Assembly: GCA_016713085.1 (NCBI GenBank)
Contig: JADJPV010000001.1
Span: 1,881,001 to 1,945,000, forward strand
Length of the DNA: 64,000 nucleotides
DNA from: Chitinophagaceae bacterium
Lineage (GTDB): Bacteria > Bacteroidota > Bacteroidia > Chitinophagales > Chitinophagaceae
Reading direction: 5' to 3'
The notes under the pieces were generated by a model, which ran no database searches, was not told the origin of the DNA, and saw only the letters and a program-made list of their open reading frames with translations. This document shows, piece by piece, positions 51,444 through 59,607 of the stretch (the stretch's first letter is position 1; each line of letters opens with the position of its first letter). Position numbers and translations under genes: made by a program.

Positions 51444-54400
51444 TTATTTCCCTTCAACACTTCTTTCACCGCAATTTCCAATTGCTGATCAATACCCACA
51501 CTTACTTTTTTCATTTTCATTTTTCATTTTCACATCGGGCTCTGTTGGTGAGTTCTCTAAATATTTTCCATTAACATCTTTACAGCCCACTGTTGGTGCA
51601 CCCCAGCGAATACCTGTATCCATCAGCGATTCCCATGCGGCAAAACTGCAGGTGCCTGGCACAGGCATACCAACCAGTTTACCAATGCCAACCTGTTTCA
51701 CCATGTATGCATAACAATGTCCATCACTGTAGTTGGCTTCATTAGCCATGGAAATACTTGGCTTGGTCCAGCGGAAGTTAGGTTCAAAGCCATTGCTTCT
51801 TGTATCATTAGCATAGTCCATAAACTTCTTACCGCTTAAGAACATAGCGAGGTCTGCAACCAGGTCGCCACCACCATTATTTCTTGTATCAACAACAATG
51901 GCTTTCTTCAGAAAATGCTTACCCATAATTTCTTCATAGGTTGTTCTGTAAGCTCCGTCATTCATACCGGGAATATGTACATAACCCAGCTGGCCATTAC
52001 TCATCTTATCCACTTCTTCTGCATTGCGTTTTACCCAGCGTTTATACAGTAACCCGTTTTCTTCACCAATAGTAATTGGTTTAATACTGAACTCTTTTTT
52101 TGTGGTTCCGTCAACAATAACAAGCAATGTGTTTTTTCCTGTTTTACGGTTTAAATACTGTGCCAGATCTTTATCAGGAGTGATGAGCTCGCCATCAATG
52201 CTTTCAATGATCATTCCTGCTTTGATGTTCATGCCTGCTTTTGCCAGCGGACCATCTTTAATGACTTCTGTAATTTTTACACCATTGCCTTTATAAGTAT
52301 AATCATAGAAAATACCCAATGCTGCTGTAACATCAGCATTCGGATTAGATGCGGCATAACTGCTGCTGCTGTGGCTCACATTCAATTCACCCAGCAATTC
52401 GCTCAGCAATTCACTCATTTCATAGTTGTTGCCGATATGCGGTAAATATTTTTCATAATCAGGTTTGTAACTGTCCCAGTCAATTCCATGAAACGATGTT
52501 GTGTAGAAAGTGTTTTTTGTACGGCGCCACACATGTTCAAACATAAACTGGCGTTCTTTCAGTCCATCAACAATCATTTCACCGTTGATGCTGATACGAT
52601 CCTGTTTACCACTTGCCGGATCAATCTTCATCATTCCTGCATCGCTGTTGAGGAAAATTGTTTTCAGTTCTTTATCCCAAACCATACTTGCAAAATTTGC
52701 ATTCAACGGTACCAGCATTTTTGTTTCTTTGGTACGGAGGTTGGTTGTCCATAAATTCATTCCTCTTTCAAATCTTGCGAGGTAGTATAATGTTTCACCA
52801 TCTTTGCTTACCAGTGCATCGCCCAGCGAAGAAGAATGAATGGTGAGTTTTGTTTTACGTTGTGTTAAACCATCCCAGTCAATAACAACTGAATCTTTAA
52901 CCGGAGTTTTCTTTTTCGTTGTATCTGCTTTTGTTTTATTCTCTTCAATTTCTTTTACCAGTGCTGCATCTTCTTTGCTCAGTTTAAATTTATCAAATGC
53001 ATCCTGTGTAAAGAACATAGCGTACACATCAGCCTGTGCGCCACCACTCATGGCTGCTCCACGTAAACCATCACGGTTGCTGAACCAGAGCATGGCTTTA
53101 CCACCCATGATCCATTTGGCATTGTAATCATTGAAACCACTTTCTGTTAAGTTGATGATCTTCTTGCCATCAGCACTAACTAAACCTGTTTCGCCAACTG
53201 AACTGCCCGTAATAGCATAGTCAAACAACAGCCATTTGCTGTCGGGGCTCCACTGATAATACTGATCATTTTCAACAAAGGCAAACAATTGATCACCGGT
53301 TAAAATAGTACGACTTTGTTTTGTTGCCAGATTATAAATGCGTAACTGGTTCCTGTTTTCAATAAAAGCAATTTCTTTTCCATCGGGTGAATACAGCGGC
53401 TGTGTATTGGTATTTTTATTTTCAATAACAGCTGTTTCCTTTAATAGTGTGGAAGCATAGAAATAAGGTTCTTCTTTACGTTCCATCTTTGTTTCGTAAA
53501 TGCTCCATTTGCCATCACGCTCACTGCAATACAAAATACTTTTTTCCATCTGGCGCAAAATTTACACCTGTTTCTGCTTCGGGTGTATTGGTGATTCGTT
53601 TAGTTACGCCTCCTTCCACACTTGTTACAAATACTTCACCACGGTAAACAAAGGCAATTTCTTTTCCGTTTGATGCAATACTCATTCCGCTGCCGCTTGT
53701 AATACGGTACACCTGTTCTTTATTATTTCTTGCGTCAGCCAGGATACTGATATTTACTTTTTGTGCTGCTGATCCGCCACGCATGGTATAGAGATCGCCA
53801 TCATAACTGAAACAGAGTACACCATCATTACTGCCGCTGAGAAAACGAACAGGATGTTTTTTGAAAGAAGTGAGCTTTTCTGATTTGCCGCCGACCACAT
53901 TCATCTTGTGTACATTGAACGATCCGCTTTCTTCACTTAAATAGAAAAAGGCTGATTCATCTGTATTGTAAACCGGGTTACGGTCTTCACCATTAAATGT
54001 TGTGATCTGTTTATGTGTGTTGGCTTTAAAATCATACACATAAATATCTCTTGTTACAGAAGAAGTATGATGCTTGCGCCATTGATTCTCCTGTCCCTTT
54101 TATCATGATAAATAATTTTGCTGCCGTCTTTGCTGAACTTGATATCTTCTGCAGGAGTAGTGAATACCTGTGTTACTCTTCCGCCATTTACTGAAACACT
54201 GTATAATTCGCTCATATAAGCGGCAGGGTACTGGCGGTTGGCTGGCAGATCCATTCTTGCTGCACCAAAGATTACATTCTTATTATCGTTGCTAAAGCTG
54301 TAAGGATATTCAGCTGCAGAATGAAAGGTGATACGTTTGGCTTCGCCACCTTCAGCCGGAATCACAAACACATCAAAGTTGCCGTAACGGTCACTTGCAA

Positions 54401-54637
54401 AGCAATACTCTTTCCATCCTTGCTCCACACAGGCATAAAATCGTGTGCTTCGTGCATGGTTAATGGAATTGCTGTTCCGCCAGCAGCAGCAACTTTATAC
54501 AAATCGCCTTTGTAAGTAAACACAATTGTTTTTCCATCGGGTGAAATAGAAGGATAACGAAGCCAGGAAGGAGTTTGTGCAAAAGAAGTAAAACTGAATG
54601 CTAAAAGCAAACAAAAGCAGGTTAATGAACGTCTCAT
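51444..54637 (-). pseudogene. Tricorn-like S41 peptidase with beta-propeller, PDZ and protease domains; four frameshifts
   Basis: Start at 54637 (signal peptide LLLAFSFTSFAQ). Two PD40/WD40-like propellers (for example WLRYPSISPDGKTIVFTYKGDLYKV), a tricorn core, a PDZ domain (VIKDGPLAKAGMNIKAGMIIESIDG) and the S41 serine-protease domain (AIVVDTRNNGGGDLVADLAMFLSG; catalytic Ser in NEANYSDGHCYAY). About 1,065 residues when repaired. Breaks lie at the runs 54399-54401 (one base missing), 54098-54101 (one missing), 53540-53545 (one extra) and 51506-51511 (one extra). Each correction restores conserved sequence, such as GKSIAFASDRYGNFDVF and APDGKSILYCSERDG. The end is uncertain: KEVLKGK and a stop at about 51444 if one more G is missing, otherwise 51380. 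The enzyme probably degrades peptides in the periplasm. Confidence 0.85.
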
Positions 54638-54799
54638 GTTTAATTTGGTTAAGGAGCTTAAAGATAAATGGAAAAGGAAATGAGTGGGAAGAATTTGATG
54701 GATGGCAGTTTTTTGAGGAAATGTTAAAACGAAGCTTCTACCCAAATGCGGGTATTATCTCAGTACTGTTGAAGATATAGTTTTGATGAAAAGAAATTT

Positions 54800-55249
54800 A
54801 TGAAACAGTTCCTGTTGGTTTTCATTTTGATTAGTTCAATACTTACTGCAAATGCTCAGCAGAAAACAAAAGTGGATGTTACATATTGGGGCGGGCGGGC
54901 CTTAATGATTGTTAAGGATTACTGGGAACCGGTAAAAGATCAATTGAAGGGTCAACTGAGTGATTCATTATTTCAGGATATCATGTTGCATTGCCAGGAA
55001 AGAGGATGGCCTTCTTTTTTTGGCTATGAAGGAGATGAAGAAAAAAGTAAACAGCAGGAATTGGTATTTAATAAACTGATCAAGTATAAAATTGCGAGCT
55101 TCGATAATATCCGTAACGGTCAGAATTTTGGAAGGGATGCAATCATCCGTATTCCATGGAAAGAAAACAGCAGCATCATTGATATTGATGCATGGAATTA
55201 TGATATCTATTTTATTATACCCGATAAAGACGTAGTTGAACTGAAATAA
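54800..55249 (+). CDS. Exported protein of unknown function
   Basis: A 149-residue protein with a signal peptide (LLVFILISSILTANAQ). The mature part reads WGGRALMIVKDYWEPVKDQLKGQLSDSLFQDIM, then CQERGWPSFFGYEGDEEKSKQQELVFNKLI and a beta-rich end. I recognise no domain. It stands alone, divergent from the S41 peptidase gene and followed by a strong terminator. Confidence 0.6.
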   Translation: MKQFLLVFILISSILTANAQQKTKVDVTYWGGRALMIVKDYWEPVKDQLKGQLSDSLFQDIMLHCQERGWPSFFGYEGDEEKSKQQELVFNKLIKYKIASFDNIRNGQNFGRDAIIRIPWKENSSIIDIDAWNYDIYFIIPDKDVVELK

Positions 55250-55279
55250 AAAAGGCGGCAACGTTTAGTTGCCGCCTTT
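55248..55279. terminator. Bidirectional terminator
   Basis: AAAGGCGGCAAC (55251-55262), loop GTTTA and GTTGCCGCCTTT (55268-55279) form a perfect 12-bp stem between two convergent genes (the exported protein and msrB). Confidence 0.9.
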
Positions 55280-55296
55280 CAGAAAATCAATTTATA

Positions 55297-55863
55297 TTAT
55301 TCTCCGCCTTTCTTTTCGTTGAATTTCTTCTCTGTTGCTTTTGCCTTTTCAAAATCAAGGATCACACCGTTGATGCAATAGCGTAAACCTGTTGGCGGAG
55401 GGCCGTCATCAAACACATGACCCAAATGTGCTTTGCATCTTCCGCATTGCACTTCTGTTCTTGACATACCCAATGTATTGTCGGGTGTATAGATGATCGA
55501 ACCTTTGCTGATGGGATCGTAAAAGCTGGGCCATCCGCAGCCACTTTCAAATTTGGTATCGCTTTTAAACAAAGCATTGCCACAAGCGGCGCAATAATAA
55601 GTTCCCACTTCATTAAATTTTTCAAACTTGCTGGTCCATGGACGTTCTGTTCCTTTTGACGGGCAATATAATACACGTCGGAGGGCAGCACTTTTTTCCA
55701 TTCTTCATCCGTCATGGTTACTTTGGATGAATCGGTTTTAGAGTAAACCGGGCCTTTCTTTGCTTCACTCATAGTATTTTTTTTCTTTTGATTGGGTTGT
55801 TTGTGCTCCACAGCTAACAAGCGTAAGTTGGGCAATTGCAATGATCATCACTACTTTCTTCAT
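55297..55863 (-). pseudogene. msrB: Peptide-methionine (R)-S-oxide reductase MsrB, exported lipoprotein form, two frameshifts
   Basis: The start at 55863 gives MKKVVMMIAIAQLTLVSCGAQ, a lipoprotein signal, so the enzyme works in the periplasm or outer envelope. The MsrB domain has two zinc CxxC pairs (YYCAACGN and VQCGRCKAHLGHVF) and the catalytic RYCING. The frame breaks in the T-run 55777-55784 (signal-to-domain junction) and at CC 55652-55653, where one more C (G in the gene) restores VYYIARQKGTERPWTSKFEKFNEVGTYYC. It reduces methionine-R-sulfoxide in proteins. Both breaks are in homopolymers. Confidence 0.88.
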
Positions 55864-56046
55864 AATCTGATTTGTTTCCTAAAGTTACGACAGAAGCTAT
55901 GCTAACGGATGTCTGTTGCACGACAAAGCTTACATCTTAACAAATTCTTCTTTAAGTAAACAAGTTTCAATCAAATTCGGTTCAGTTTGTAAATTATTTA
56001 ATGATGCTGTCTTATATTTACAGTGAATCAAGCTAAGTAATCGATT

Positions 56047-56628
56047 ATGTTTAATCTGATCTTATTTGGCCCCCCCGGAAGCGGAAAAGGTACCCAAAGC
56101 GAACGACTCATTGCAAAGTATGGCCTCAAACACCTGAGTACAGGTGATCTTCTCAGAAGTGAAATAGCAGCAAAAACTCCGTTGGGCATGGAAGCCAAAA
56201 AAATCATGGATAAGGGACAGCTGGTTCCGGATGAAGTGGTGATTGGTATGATCAGCTCTGCACTGGAAACAAACCCGCAGGCAAAGGGTTTTTTGTTTGA
56301 TGGTTTTCCACGTACAGTTGCCCAGGCCGAAGCACTGGATAAATTATTAAAGCTGAAAGGAACGCAGATCAACGCCATGATTTCTTTACTGGTTACTGAA
56401 GAAGAACTGGTGAAGCGTTTGCTCAACCGTGGATTGACCAGCGGCCGCAGCGATGATACCAATGAAGAAGTGATCCGTGCAAGAATTACCGAGTACCGTA
56501 ACAAAACTTCTGTTGTGGCTGACTATTATAAACAATTTGATAAGCTGGCAGAAATAAAAGGAGAAGGAAGCATTGATGATATCTTCAATGAATTGAGTGC
56601 ACAGATTGAAACACATCTCGAAGCCTGA
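56047..56628 (+). CDS. adk: Adenylate kinase
   Basis: A 193-residue enzyme with the P-loop GPPGSGKGTQ (residues 8-17), the AMP-binding GLKHLSTGDLLRSEI and FLFDGFPRTVAQAEAL, and a short LID without the zinc-finger cysteines (LLNRGLTSGRSDDTNEEVIRARI). It converts ATP and AMP to two ADP. It is the short-LID form, usual in Bacteroidota. Intact. Confidence 0.97.
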   Translation: MFNLILFGPPGSGKGTQSERLIAKYGLKHLSTGDLLRSEIAAKTPLGMEAKKIMDKGQLVPDEVVIGMISSALETNPQAKGFLFDGFPRTVAQAEALDKLLKLKGTQINAMISLLVTEEELVKRLLNRGLTSGRSDDTNEEVIRARITEYRNKTSVVADYYKQFDKLAEIKGEGSIDDIFNELSAQIETHLEA

Positions 56629-56662
56629 TCATTTATCTTACAGTTGAACTGAATATATTTTT

Positions 56663-56692
56663 AAAGCCCATCAAAACTGATGGGCTTTTATC
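56663..56692 (+). terminator. Terminator after adk
   Basis: AAAGCCCATCA (56663-56673), loop AAAC and TGATGGGCTTT (56678-56688) form a perfect 11-bp stem followed by T. Confidence 0.88.
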
Positions 56693-56707
56693 ATCAAACG
56701 AAATAAC

Positions 56708-57155
56708 ATGAAACAGACCTGCCTGCTGATTGCATTTGTACTTTCACTTCCGCTTGCCATTTTTGCACAAAAGACGAAGGAAGAATCCGCAACAGAAAAA
56801 TATGTGCTTCGCCTCCACGAAAATAAATTCCGCTGGATGGTGAATAAGAAACTTGATTCATTGAATGCAATTTTAGACGAACGTGTTGTGTATGTTCATT
56901 CAAATGGCTGGACAGAAAACAAAAAAGAGATCATTGAAGATCTGCGATCAGGCAAACTTATAATGAATAATGTTACTGTTACGGAAGCATCAGCAAGGGT
57001 ATAAAAGGGCGGTAATTGTAAATGGTAAAGGAATATTCAGTGTAGTTTTGAATGGCAATGCCGTTGATCTGCAGTTATTATACACAGAAGTATATGTAAA
57101 ACGGGAGAAAGGATGGTTGCTGGTAAGCCGTCATGCCAACCGGATTAATCCATAA
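56708..57155 (+). pseudogene. Exported SnoaL/DUF4440-like protein, one-base frameshift
   Basis: Signal peptide (LLIAFVLSLPLAIFAQ), then an NTF2-like fold: LRLHENKFRWMVNKKLDSLNAILDERVVYVHSNGWTENKKEIIEDLRSGKL in the first piece (to 57004). The second piece (to 57155) continues KRAVIVNGKGIFSVVLNGNAVDLQLLYTEVYVKREKGWLLVSRHANRI, the usual end of the family. One base is missing in TATAAAAGG at about 57002, where ARV-Y-KRAVIVNG would be read. The product would have about 148 residues. The family is diverse and its function here is unknown. Confidence 0.78.
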
Positions 57156-57169
57156 GCTAAATCTATTTT

Positions 57170-57940
57170 ATGAATCTTGAATTAAAAGACCAGCTTTTTT
57201 TAATTGGCGGTGCTACAAGCGGTTTTGGTAAAGCTGTTACTGAAGCATTGATCAGAGAGTCAGCAAAAGTTATTGTTGTAGCAAGAGGAAAAGAAAAGCT
57301 GCAGGAACAATATGCAAATAAGCCATTAGTAGAAATTGTTGAAGGCGATATAACACAGCATGCAACCATTGAACAGTTGAAAAAAGTTGTTGCTGATCGC
57401 CAGCTGCATGGTATTCTTGTTAATGCAGGAGGCCCGCCGGCAAAAACTGTTTTAGAAACAACACTGGAAGATTGGGATGATGCTTATCAAAAGATTCTGC
57501 GATGGAAAGTGGAATTGACACAGGCGTTTGTTCCATCTATGATCAAAGCAGGTTATGGAAGATTGGTATATGTAGAAAGTTCAAGTGTAAAACAACCCAT
57601 TGAAAACTTAGTATTAAGTACATCATTACGGTTAGCAGTTGTTGGTATGGTAAAAACATTGAGCCAGGAAATTGCAAAGAGCGGTGTTACCTTAAATATA
57701 CTTGGTCCGGGAAGTCATAACACTCCTGCTATTGATAGATTGTATGTGAAAAAAAGTGAGCAGACCGGTTTGCCATTTGATGATGTAAAGAAAAATGCGA
57801 TACAGCAAATTCCTGTGGGCGCATTGGGAGAGGCTGATGATTTTGCATCACTGGCTGTTTGGTTATTGAGTAAGAGCAGCCGTTATATTACCGGGCAAAC
57901 AATTTTGGTTGATGGGGGAACGGTGAAAGGAATATTTTGA
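57170..57940 (+). CDS. SDR-family oxidoreductase without the canonical Tyr
   Basis: A 256-residue Rossmann-fold protein: LFLIGGATSGFGKAVTEALI (TGxxxGxG-like cofactor loop), GILVNAGGPP (NNAG-like) and GRYITGQTILVDGGTVKGIF at the end. At the active site, where S..Y-x-x-x-K is expected, it reads YVESSSVKQPIENLVLSTSLRLAVVGMVKTL: the Ser is present, but the Tyr position holds Ser and the Lys position Arg. This fits a divergent SDR subfamily (the LVLSN..R pattern), which may use another mechanism or have lost redox activity. Confidence 0.88.
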   Translation: MNLELKDQLFLIGGATSGFGKAVTEALIRESAKVIVVARGKEKLQEQYANKPLVEIVEGDITQHATIEQLKKVVADRQLHGILVNAGGPPAKTVLETTLEDWDDAYQKILRWKVELTQAFVPSMIKAGYGRLVYVESSSVKQPIENLVLSTSLRLAVVGMVKTLSQEIAKSGVTLNILGPGSHNTPAIDRLYVKKSEQTGLPFDDVKKNAIQQIPVGALGEADDFASLAVWLLSKSSRYITGQTILVDGGTVKGIF

Positions 57941-57990
57941 GTTTTTAACACAGAGAAAAAGAGTTGCAGAGAAACACTGAGAAGAAATTG

Positions 57991-58018
57991 AAAAGGAGCG
58001 CCTTGGCGCTCCTTTTGT
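57991..58018. terminator. Bidirectional terminator between the SDR gene and the ars operon
   Basis: AAAAGGAGCGCC (57991-58002) and GGCGCTCCTTTT (58005-58016) are exact complements around TT; a 4-base loop forms if the last pair opens. It lies 50 bases after the SDR stop and 2 bases from the stop of the small Cys-rich peptide gene on the minus strand. Confidence 0.85.
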
Positions 58019-58019
58019 T

Positions 58020-58103
58020 TTAGCAGCAACCCATGTCGGTAATGTTGCCGCAACAATCGCTTCCGGTTGCACAGCAACCGGGATCATTTTGATTTGTGTT
58101 CAT
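58020..58103 (-). CDS. 27-residue peptide with three Cys-Cys pairs, in the ars operon
   Basis: ATG at 58103 and TAA at 58022-58020 define a 27-residue reading frame: MNTNQNDPG, then CC at 10-11, CC at 17-18 and CC as the last two residues (26-27), with Gly/Asp/Ser/Thr between. Six of 27 residues are Cys. It follows arsM by 57 bases on the same strand and ends at a strong terminator, so it completes the arsR-arsM transcript. The tail of ArsM itself (NCCEPGSGCC) is very similar to CCATGSDCC of this peptide. Vicinal Cys pairs bind As(III) tightly; an arsenite-binding or metallothionein-like mini-protein is an inference. It is too short for standard gene finders. Confidence 0.6.
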   Translation of the reverse strand: MNTNQNDPGCCATGSDCCGNITDMGCC

Positions 58104-58118
58104 GATGCTAAGGTTTGC

Positions 58119-58137
58119 CTTCATTCAGTGAATGAAG
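58119..58137. repeat. 9-bp perfect inverted repeat between arsM and the Cys-rich peptide gene
   Basis: CTTCATTCA (58119-58127), a one-base centre and TGAATGAAG (58129-58137). It lies 16 bases before the peptide start codon (minus strand) and 24 bases after the arsM stop. It may be an internal operator or a small RNA hairpin; no T-run follows. Confidence 0.5.
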
Positions 58138-58160
58138 AGGTGAATAAAAAATGTTTATGA

Positions 58161-59012
58161 TTAACAACAGCCGCTTCCGGGTTCACAGCAGTTACGTTCA
58201 TCCTTTGCAGGTTTATCTGCATAAACTGTAATGCTCTCAATTCTTGTAAGCCCGTTTTTATACGATGTTATTTCTTCTGCTGATAAATACTGTTGCAGAA
58301 TATCGTCAGGGATAATAATTCCTTTTTCCTTTTGCAGGGAAATGTTTTCAAACCCTGCCTCTTTTATAATACCGAGATATTCTTCTTTTTGAATGGCCCC
58401 GCTTACACAACCAGCATAGAGTTCTGCGATCTTTTTCCATTTTTCAGGAAGTTCTCCTTTCAGCACAATATCAGAGATGGAGAAATGTCCACCGGGTTTT
58501 AACACACGGTACACTTCACTGAATACTTTATGTTTATTGGGAACTAAATTCAGCACGCAGTTGCTTACAATTACATCTGCCTTATTACTGGTAACAGGCA
58601 TGTTATCAATATCGCCAAAACGAAACTCCACATTGTTGTAACCCACTTTCTCAGCATTATCTCTTGCACGGTTGATCATGGTTTCTGTAAAATCAATACC
58701 GATTACTTTTCCTTTTTCACCAACAATTCTCCTGGCAATAAAGGCATCGTTGCCTGCACCGCTGCCAAGATCAATCACTGTATCGCCGGGCTTGATCTGC
58801 GCAAACTCTGTAGGTAATCCGCAGCCAAGACCAAGATCAGCATCCGGGTTATATCCTTCAAGATTTGTATAATCATCACTCATGATATTATACACTTCAG
58901 TGCTGCAACCACCAGCCCCGCAGCAACTGGATTGATTGGTTTCTTTATCCTGTAAAGCAATTTCGCTGTACTTCTGTTTTACGAGTTCTTTTAATTCAGT
59001 TTCGTTTGACAT
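58161..59012 (-). CDS. arsM: Arsenite S-adenosylmethionine methyltransferase
   Basis: A 283-residue class I methyltransferase. The SAM motif VIDLGSGAGNDAF is at about residues 79-91, after GLGCGLPTEF, whose Cys 64 is one of the three conserved As(III)-binding cysteines; the others lie in VSNCVLNLVP and YAGCVSGA. The N-terminus has an extra CCGAGGC and the C-terminus ends NCCEPGSGCC, typical of ArsM. It makes methylated arsenicals from arsenite. It lies 39 bases after arsR and is controlled by it. Confidence 0.95.
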   Translation of the reverse strand: MSNETELKELVKQKYSEIALQDKETNQSSCCGAGGCSTEVYNIMSDDYTNLEGYNPDADLGLGCGLPTEFAQIKPGDTVIDLGSGAGNDAFIARRIVGEKGKVIGIDFTETMINRARDNAEKVGYNNVEFRFGDIDNMPVTSNKADVIVSNCVLNLVPNKHKVFSEVYRVLKPGGHFSISDIVLKGELPEKWKKIAELYAGCVSGAIQKEEYLGIIKEAGFENISLQKEKGIIIPDDILQQYLSAEEITSYKNGLTRIESITVYADKPAKDERNCCEPGSGCC

Positions 59013-59051
59013 GTCGTTTCGTTTAGTATGATAAATAGAGTTTGTTTAATC

Positions 59052-59384
59052 TTAACAGCATTTTGCATTCGCTTCTTTCAGTTTTTCAAACAGCGAATTA
59101 AAATCGGCATTAAATTTTTCAAAGGCTTTCCAGTTGATGCAGTAGCAGCTTCTTGGTCCGTCTGTTTCACCATCAATCAGTCCGGCTTTTTTTAATTCTT
59201 TCAGGTGCTGACTTACGGTGCTCTGTGCTAAAGGCAGTACTTCAACAATTTCACCGCAAATGCATTGGTTCCGTTTGGATAAAACACTCAGAATAGCAAT
59301 CCTTGCCGGGTGACTGATTGCTTTGGCAAAAGCCGCAAGGTTTTGTTCTTTTGTACTGAACTCTTCTTTTTTGTGTACTGCCAT
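59052..59384 (-). CDS. arsR: ArsR-family metalloregulator
   Basis: A 110-residue winged-helix repressor: AISHPARIAILSVLSKRNQCICGEIVEVLPLAQSTVSQHLKELKKAGLI is the ArsR core. Cysteines stand at residues 41, 43 (QCICGEI), 80, 82 (SCYC) and 109, 110 (terminal CC), enough for a three-Cys As(III) site. The terminal CC repeats the theme of the operon. It is the first gene of the operon and probably binds two sites upstream (59393-59408 and 59457-59472). Confidence 0.93.
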   Translation of the reverse strand: MAVHKKEEFSTKEQNLAAFAKAISHPARIAILSVLSKRNQCICGEIVEVLPLAQSTVSQHLKELKKAGLIDGETDGPRSCYCINWKAFEKFNADFNSLFEKLKEANAKCC

Positions 59385-59392
59385 TTTTATTT

Positions 59393-59408
59393 ATCGTTTT
59401 TATACGAT
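59393..59408 (-). promoter_or_regulatory. Probable ArsR operator, proximal
   Basis: On the minus strand ATCGTATAAAAACGAT, an ATCG-N8-CGAT palindrome, 8 bases before the arsR start codon. It shares ATCGTATA....CGAT with the distal site. Confidence 0.65.
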
Positions 59409-59456
59409 GATTATGCTGAAAGAAAAAAACGGGTTGAATCGTCTTTATGATTATAT

Positions 59457-59493
59457 ATCGCAAATATACGATAAGGCTTTTCAGAATTCCAAA
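59457..59493 (-). promoter_or_regulatory. arsR promoter with overlapping distal operator
   Basis: On the minus strand TTTG (59493-59490), a 21-base spacer and the -7 box TATATTTG (59468-59461) match the consensus. The operator ATCGTATATTTGCGAT (59472-59457) encloses the whole -7 box, so a bound repressor would exclude RNA polymerase. Confidence 0.7.
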
Positions 59494-59496
59494 TAA

Positions 59497-59529
59497 AAAG
59501 CCGGAAAAATTTTTTCCGGCTTTCGTTTT
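59497..59529 (-). terminator. Terminator after the AIM24 gene
   Basis: AAAGCCGGAAAAA (59497-59509) and TTTTTCCGGCTTT (59511-59523) form a perfect 13-bp stem; on the minus strand TTTTTATTT follows. The arsR -33 element begins only a few bases beyond it. Confidence 0.82.
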
Positions 59530-59607
59530 CGTCATGTCGACGAAGGAGACATCCCTGTAATATCAGACGATAAGTATTCGTTAGATTGTAAGTATGCAGA
59601 CTTCTTT

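Noticed and set aside
47741..57155. Programmed ribosomal frameshifting as the cause of the broken genes
   Set aside because: The breaks occur at different kinds of runs, in both directions and in unrelated genes, and lack a shared slippery motif and downstream structure.
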